This document shows, one piece after another, positions 59,560-64,000 of a stretch of DNA of 64,000 nt; the first letter of the stretch is position 1, and every line of letters starts with the position of its first letter. The DNA is from Acanthosepion esculentum (lineage: Eukaryota > Mollusca > Cephalopoda > Sepiida > Sepiidae): contig OZ038478.1 of NCBI GenBank assembly GCA_964036315.1, forward strand, positions 142,828,057-142,892,056. Reading direction: 5' to 3'. Both the position numbers and the translations under genes were made by a program. The notes under the pieces are model-generated. The model worked only from the letters and a program-made list of their open reading frames with translations, was not told where the DNA came from and ran no database searches.

Positions 59560-60675
59560 CTCGAATTGTCGGTCTATTAATACTGTACAACTTAACCGCA
59601 CACAGGGAATTAGACATTATGGACATCGGGCTATACTGAGACGACGGGCTCATGGTCGTGAGGATCTCCACAAATTTTAAAACAGATAAGATTAGAAAGA
59701 TAATTTATAGTGAATTCGGATAATTAGATCTAAACACTATAGTAAACACTAAATTAAAAAGGGTAAATTTCCTCGACGTAATTCTAGACTTAATAAACAA
59801 AAATTACACACTCTACAGAAAACCTATTATTAACCCCTTGTATGTACACGCTAAGTAAAACCACACTCCATCTATAATTAAGCATATACACACATCAGTA
59901 GAGAAAAGAATAAGCATGAACTCCGCAAATAAGAAAATATTCCAAGAACATAGTAAGTTTTATAACACGGCCCTGAAAATTAGCGGATACAAAAACGCTG
60001 ACATAAGCTATACAACAATAGCACTAATAGTAAGAAGAATAGGAAAAGAAAGATCATATGGTATACACCTTCGTTCAACCAAATGGTCAGTACTAAACTT
60101 GGGCATAAGTTCCTAGCTTTAATTGGTAAACAATTCCCCACAAAAAGCAAACTGAGCGAAATCTTTAATAGAAACACCCTAAAGTTAAGTTACAGATGCA
60201 CTGAAAACCTAGAAAGAATTATAAAATTGCATAATAGTAAAATCCTACAAAAACACGCATGCCAAAACAGTTCCAATAAAACTCCTAAACTGCAAGTAGA
60301 CAAAAATAATGAAAAATCATGTGATTGTAGAAACCCTAATGACTGCCCGTTAGAAAACAGATGCCTCACTAAATCCGTGGTATACCAATGTACCATCTCA
60401 TCCATGGAGAGTCCTAACACTGACAGGATATACATTGGGCCAACAAAGAATAAATTTAAAATTAAATGGAGACAACACAAGAGCTCCTTCAACAACATCC
60501 AAAATAGAAATCAGACATTTCTATCCCAATACTACTGGCATTTAAAAGAATCGAACAAAACACCGAAAGTAAAATGGAAAATAATAAATAGAACTAGAAC
60601 TTGTAAAACCTGGGACGACCCATGCCCTTTATGCCTACATGAAAAACTGCACATCATCCATAGTTTGTTGAAGTA
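59560..60675 (+). mobile_element. RT/GIY-YIG retroelement (Penelope-like), second family
   Basis: Starts within RT. The catalytic block reads 'GLY' stop 'DDGLMVVRI' at about 59625-59665, with a stop codon where Arg is expected. 'RVNFLDVILDLINKNYTLYR' (59760-59820) follows, then 'KHIHTSVEKRISMNSANKKI'. The open frame 60083-60676 holds 'LIGKQFPTKSKLSEIFNRNT', a Cys-rich cluster 'CDCRNPNDCPLENRC' (60320-60365), the GIY-equivalent 'VVYQCTI', 'RIYIGPTKNKFKIKWRQH' and the closing 'CPLCLHEKLHIIH'. The C-terminal 197 codons are uninterrupted. One stop and a few frame changes lie upstream. RT N-terminal motifs are missing. Confidence 0.8.
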
Positions 60676-61122
60676 GAAAAAAAAGCAATGTGAATAAACA
60701 AATAAATAAACAGATTAAATAGATAATAATGAAACACAACCCTCTCGATACATAACGACTCGCGGCAAAGCCATAAAAATTTGCCGTTTGACCAGCTTAA
60801 CCCACTATAACTCTTGAAATAGACCCCCCCCCCATTGTAACTTGACATACATTTTTCGAAGGGCACTGGTCTGTAGATAAAAATTAATTCTTAGCTCTTT
60901 GAACCACCTAACCAAAATGACCCACACTAGCCGTTTCCATAGCAACTGATGTACTTATAAACACGCGCTAACCAAAAGATAGCCTATTCCCAAATTCTCG
61001 CTTGACGAGGAAGCGGGTCCAGGCACCTTAACTCAACAAAATTTCAAAAATTATGTTAGGGGTCTCGGCTCTCGCTTTTGAAACGTGAGAACTCTTATGT
61101 AGCGAAGGAATCATATTTTTAA

Positions 61123-61126
<4 letters not shown>
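60676..61126 (+). other. Probable 3' region of the PLE
   Basis: Follows the ORF stop and has a run of C at about 60824-60833. 'cttgacgaggaagcggg' (61001) and 'ctcgcttttgaaacgtgag' (61071) give another core/GAAAC pairing with an insertion between. It ends at a (TA)n tract. Confidence 0.4.

Positions 61127-61190
<64 letters not shown>
61127..61190. repeat. (TA)n microsatellite
   Basis: TA run abutting the tail of the minus-strand SINE copy. Confidence 0.95.
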
Positions 61191-61585
<395 letters not shown>

Positions 61586-61619
61586 GCATGTTTGGTTGAA
61601 TAACCTGGACATGTTATGG

Positions 61620-62432
61620 TTATTTTTTTATTTTAATCCCCTCGAATTCTCTGATTGACTTCTTAATGTTGATATTAAATTCATTAAGAAATTCGCCCTG
61701 ATTATTTTTATTTATTTCAATTTCTCAAGTACTTTAAATATCATCCGCGATCATATTCATAAACCTGATTTCCCTCTTCGTCCTATCACATCTGGAATCC
61801 CCTTTCCGATTTATCAATTAATCAAAGTCATTAACCAACTCATTACACACAATTTGTACCTAGTAAATACAGTATTAACTCGAATCACGGACTCATCCAA
61901 ACCATTAAAACGCAACAACCTAATAAAGAAACCCTATTGTAACTTGATGTTAGTTTATTTACTACTGTCCCGGTTAGATAAACGATTGATATAATTATAA
62001 TGAATGTTTACAAAAATGCATCTCTCACTCGACTAAAAATTAAATCTAATATATTACAGAAATTAATATCGATTTGTACCACCTAGTTTCCCTTCTATGA
62101 CCATCAAAATAATATCTACGTACAACGTGATGGAGATTCCATGGGTTCAATTCCTATGCGAGATTGTAACTCTGACAAAAAGGTAAATATATATATCAGT
62201 ATCATGACGACAACATTATCAAGGAGAATTGCACTACATATATTGGAGCTTTCTCACACAGCATTTAAAGAAACATTTCTGTCCCCATTCACAATTTAGA
62301 AAAATATTAATTGACAATACAATATTCTCCACCATGAAAATAACAAACAAAACTTCAAATTATTGGGCCTCGTATTTAAGAACAATACTAAATAATATTA
62401 GTTATGATTATAGCAACAATTCATTTTTCTGA
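61620..62432 (+). mobile_element. Penelope-like element, RT core plus detached C-terminus
   Basis: RT blocks on the + strand are 'HKPDFPLRPITSGIPFPIYQ' (61762-61822), 'VSLFTTVPV' (61948-61975), 'LISICTT' and 'VQRDGDSMGS' (62120-62150), the conserved RDG.SMGS-type motif that precedes the catalytic YxDD in PLEs. The sequence then jumps to a GIY-YIG tail, 'FLTQHLKKHFCPHSQFRKIL' (62248-62308) and 'LNNIS'. The catalytic DD region and most of the endonuclease are therefore deleted. Several stops are present. Confidence 0.7.
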
Positions 62433-62706
62433 GACTTTATAATATGCAGCTTTACTTGTAATCACAGGAGAAATGAGTCCTGTAAATATTTACAGTTTCT
62501 AGTTTTTGGAAAATATAAAAAAAACAGAATCCGTAAATCCTTATAAGACACATGTCACCTTTGTTTACTTCATATTATGAAGTTTCATAAAAATAAAGTT
62601 CTGTTAAACCAAAGAAATAAATTAACAGTTTTATGTAGCTTATAGTAGAGTTTTATGTTAAAATAAAAAAATAAAAATAAATAACTATAGATTATATGTT
62701 AAAATA
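62433..62706. other. No recognised feature
   Basis: AT-rich spacer between the PLE and the Tc1-like element. Confidence 0.5.
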
Positions 62707-62708
62707 TA

Positions 62709-63810
62709 CAGGGGTTGGACAAAATAATTGGAAAAGGTGCAAATTACACTCCTATATTTCAAATACCTATTATATTAAGAAATTTAACTAAAACTTCGTA
62801 ATTGCAGGTTATATCTATTGTAAATAGGTTTATTTATCTAATTTAATGTATTTGTCTTATTTATTTTTAGAATTTAATAAAATTAAAGTTAAATGCTTGA
62901 CTTCTCTGAGTTCGAAAAAGAGCAAATTTTTGGAGCTCGCATGGCAGGAGCCTCGATCACTAAGGTTACTGAACTGTTGGGTTTTTCAAGAACTACCATA
63001 TCAAGACCTATGACGCAATTCCTCAACCAGGGCAAAACCTCTAGCAACCGTAGCAATTTGGGCCGGACTTGCAAACTAACTGACAGGGACCGATGTGCAT
63101 TTAAACACAATGTGGCAAAAATCATCGGACTACTGCGGCCAAAAGACTGCTGAGTTGAATAATCATCTGAATAGTGCAGTTTCTACTAAAACTGTTCGCC
63201 GTAAGCTCCATAAGGCTGGATATCATGGAAGAGCTGCCGTAAGCAAATCTCTTCTCTTCACTCGCAACATTCAAAAGAGGTTGAAGTGGTACAGAGATCA
63301 CAATGCCTGGTCTGCAGACCAATGGAAGCAAGTCATATTCTCAGCCGAGGCCAGTTTTTCTCTTTTCCCAACTTCAGGGCGAGTTTATGTGTAGAGGCAG
63401 AAGAAGCTTACAACACTGACTGCCTTCTGATATTAATGAAGCATGGAGGTAGATCAATGATAGTTTGGGCCACCATATCATGGGAATTTCTTGGTCTAAT
63501 AGTTGCCCTATATGGTAGAATCAACAGCAAAGTTTACCTGAACATTTTGGGAGATCATGTTCATCCAATGGCCCAAACTTTATTCTCTGATGGTGACTGC
63601 ATCTTCCAATACGATAATGCTCCAATACACACTGCTCAAGTGGTTAAGAATTGGTATGAATAGCATTAAAGTGAGCTATAACACATGGAGTGGCCTCCTC
63701 AATCTCCAGATATCAATATTATTGAACATTTGTGGTGCATTTTGAAGCGACAAGTTAGGAGTCGCTATCCTCCGCCATCGTATCTTAAAGAGCTGGAGCA
63801 GGCGTTAATG
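62709..63810 (+). mobile_element. Tc1-like transposon (DD36E spacing), right end missing
   Basis: The left terminus 'caggggttggacaaaataat' begins after TA (62707-62708). Transposase ATG is at 62893. N-terminal HTH region 'FEKEQIFGARMAGASITKV' and 'LLGFSRTTIS' are followed by frameshifts near 63130 and 63390. 'STKTVRRKLHKAGYHGRAAV' comes next. The first catalytic block 'QVIFSAEASFSLFP' has Ala where Asp is expected. The second, 'CIFQYDNAPIHTAQVVKNW' (63600-63655), is intact. Three stops then precede '[15 protein letters not shown]' (63690-63735) with the Glu kept. About 36 residues separate Asp and Glu. The C-terminus departs after '[10 protein letters not shown]' (63815). No right terminus is seen before the window edge. 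Confidence 0.85.
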
Positions 63811-64000
63811 CAGGTACCTACACGGAATGTAAACAAAAAGAGCAAGGCTTGATGAAAAAGACGCCAAACATGACGAAAACAAAATTTTATCGTCTAAATG
63901 TTTATGTTACTATTAAGAGGAAAGTATTTTTGTGGTATTTTTTTACATTTTTTAATCGTTCCTAATACGTCCGAAAATTTCGTTAAAAATCTTGTTTTTT
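63811..64000. other. No recognised feature at right edge
   Basis: AT-rich. The expected inverted terminus of the Tc1-like element is not present. Confidence 0.5.

Overview
This is an AT-rich animal nuclear window with no convincing host protein gene and no operon structure. It is a dense layering of transposable-element remnants and simple repeats. The mix is long (TA)n and compound 'cattcatatata' arrays, many Penelope-like element (PLE) pieces, K02A2.6-like Gypsy elements, jockey-type and RTE-type LINEs, Tc1/mariner transposons, tRNA-derived SINEs and a Helitron. It is most like a mollusc and probably a cephalopod (octopus). That assignment rests on overall composition, not on a marker gene.

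Layout. 1-8.5 kb: simple-repeat arrays with two PLE 3' fragments, a ~200 bp direct-repeat pair and an LTR fragment. 8.5-13.4 kb: a decayed Gypsy gag/protease/RT stretch, a full-length 5S rRNA pseudogene on the minus strand, a GC-rich ~240 bp satellite, two truncated mariners with DD37D (maT-like) spacing, and a LINE RT fragment. 13.4-21 kb: a minus-strand PLE, a 36.5 bp tandem array built on CArG-like boxes, inverted repeats, SINEs and a third DD37D mariner. 21-33 kb: a Tx1-like LINE piece and a Gypsy provirus (copy A). Copy A is split by a 594 bp LINE fragment flanked by a perfect 57 bp target-site duplication. A nearly identical segment lies about 7 kb downstream in an RTE-type LINE. 33-37 kb: the best-preserved element, a jockey-like LINE with endonuclease and RT, broken only by one frameshift and a solo LTR with a 5 bp duplication. 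37-46 kb: SINEs, a Helitron, a mariner end, and a complete Gypsy (copy B) with both LTRs. 46-64 kb: sparse sequence with LINE, Tc1 and mariner fragments, several PLEs with RT and GIY-YIG domains, palindromic pairs of retroelement tails, and a Tc1-like element running to the right edge.

I see no single undescribed system. The patterns most worth following are: (i) (TA)n tracts that start where PLE, SINE or LINE 3' ends stop; (ii) repeated head-to-head inverted pairs of retroelement termini; (iii) hammerhead-like hairpin-GAAAC motifs at PLE ends; (iv) the phased CArG array at 15.3-15.5 kb; (v) the long-TSD LINE insertion. Identities to known families are by eye from translated motifs. No database search was possible.
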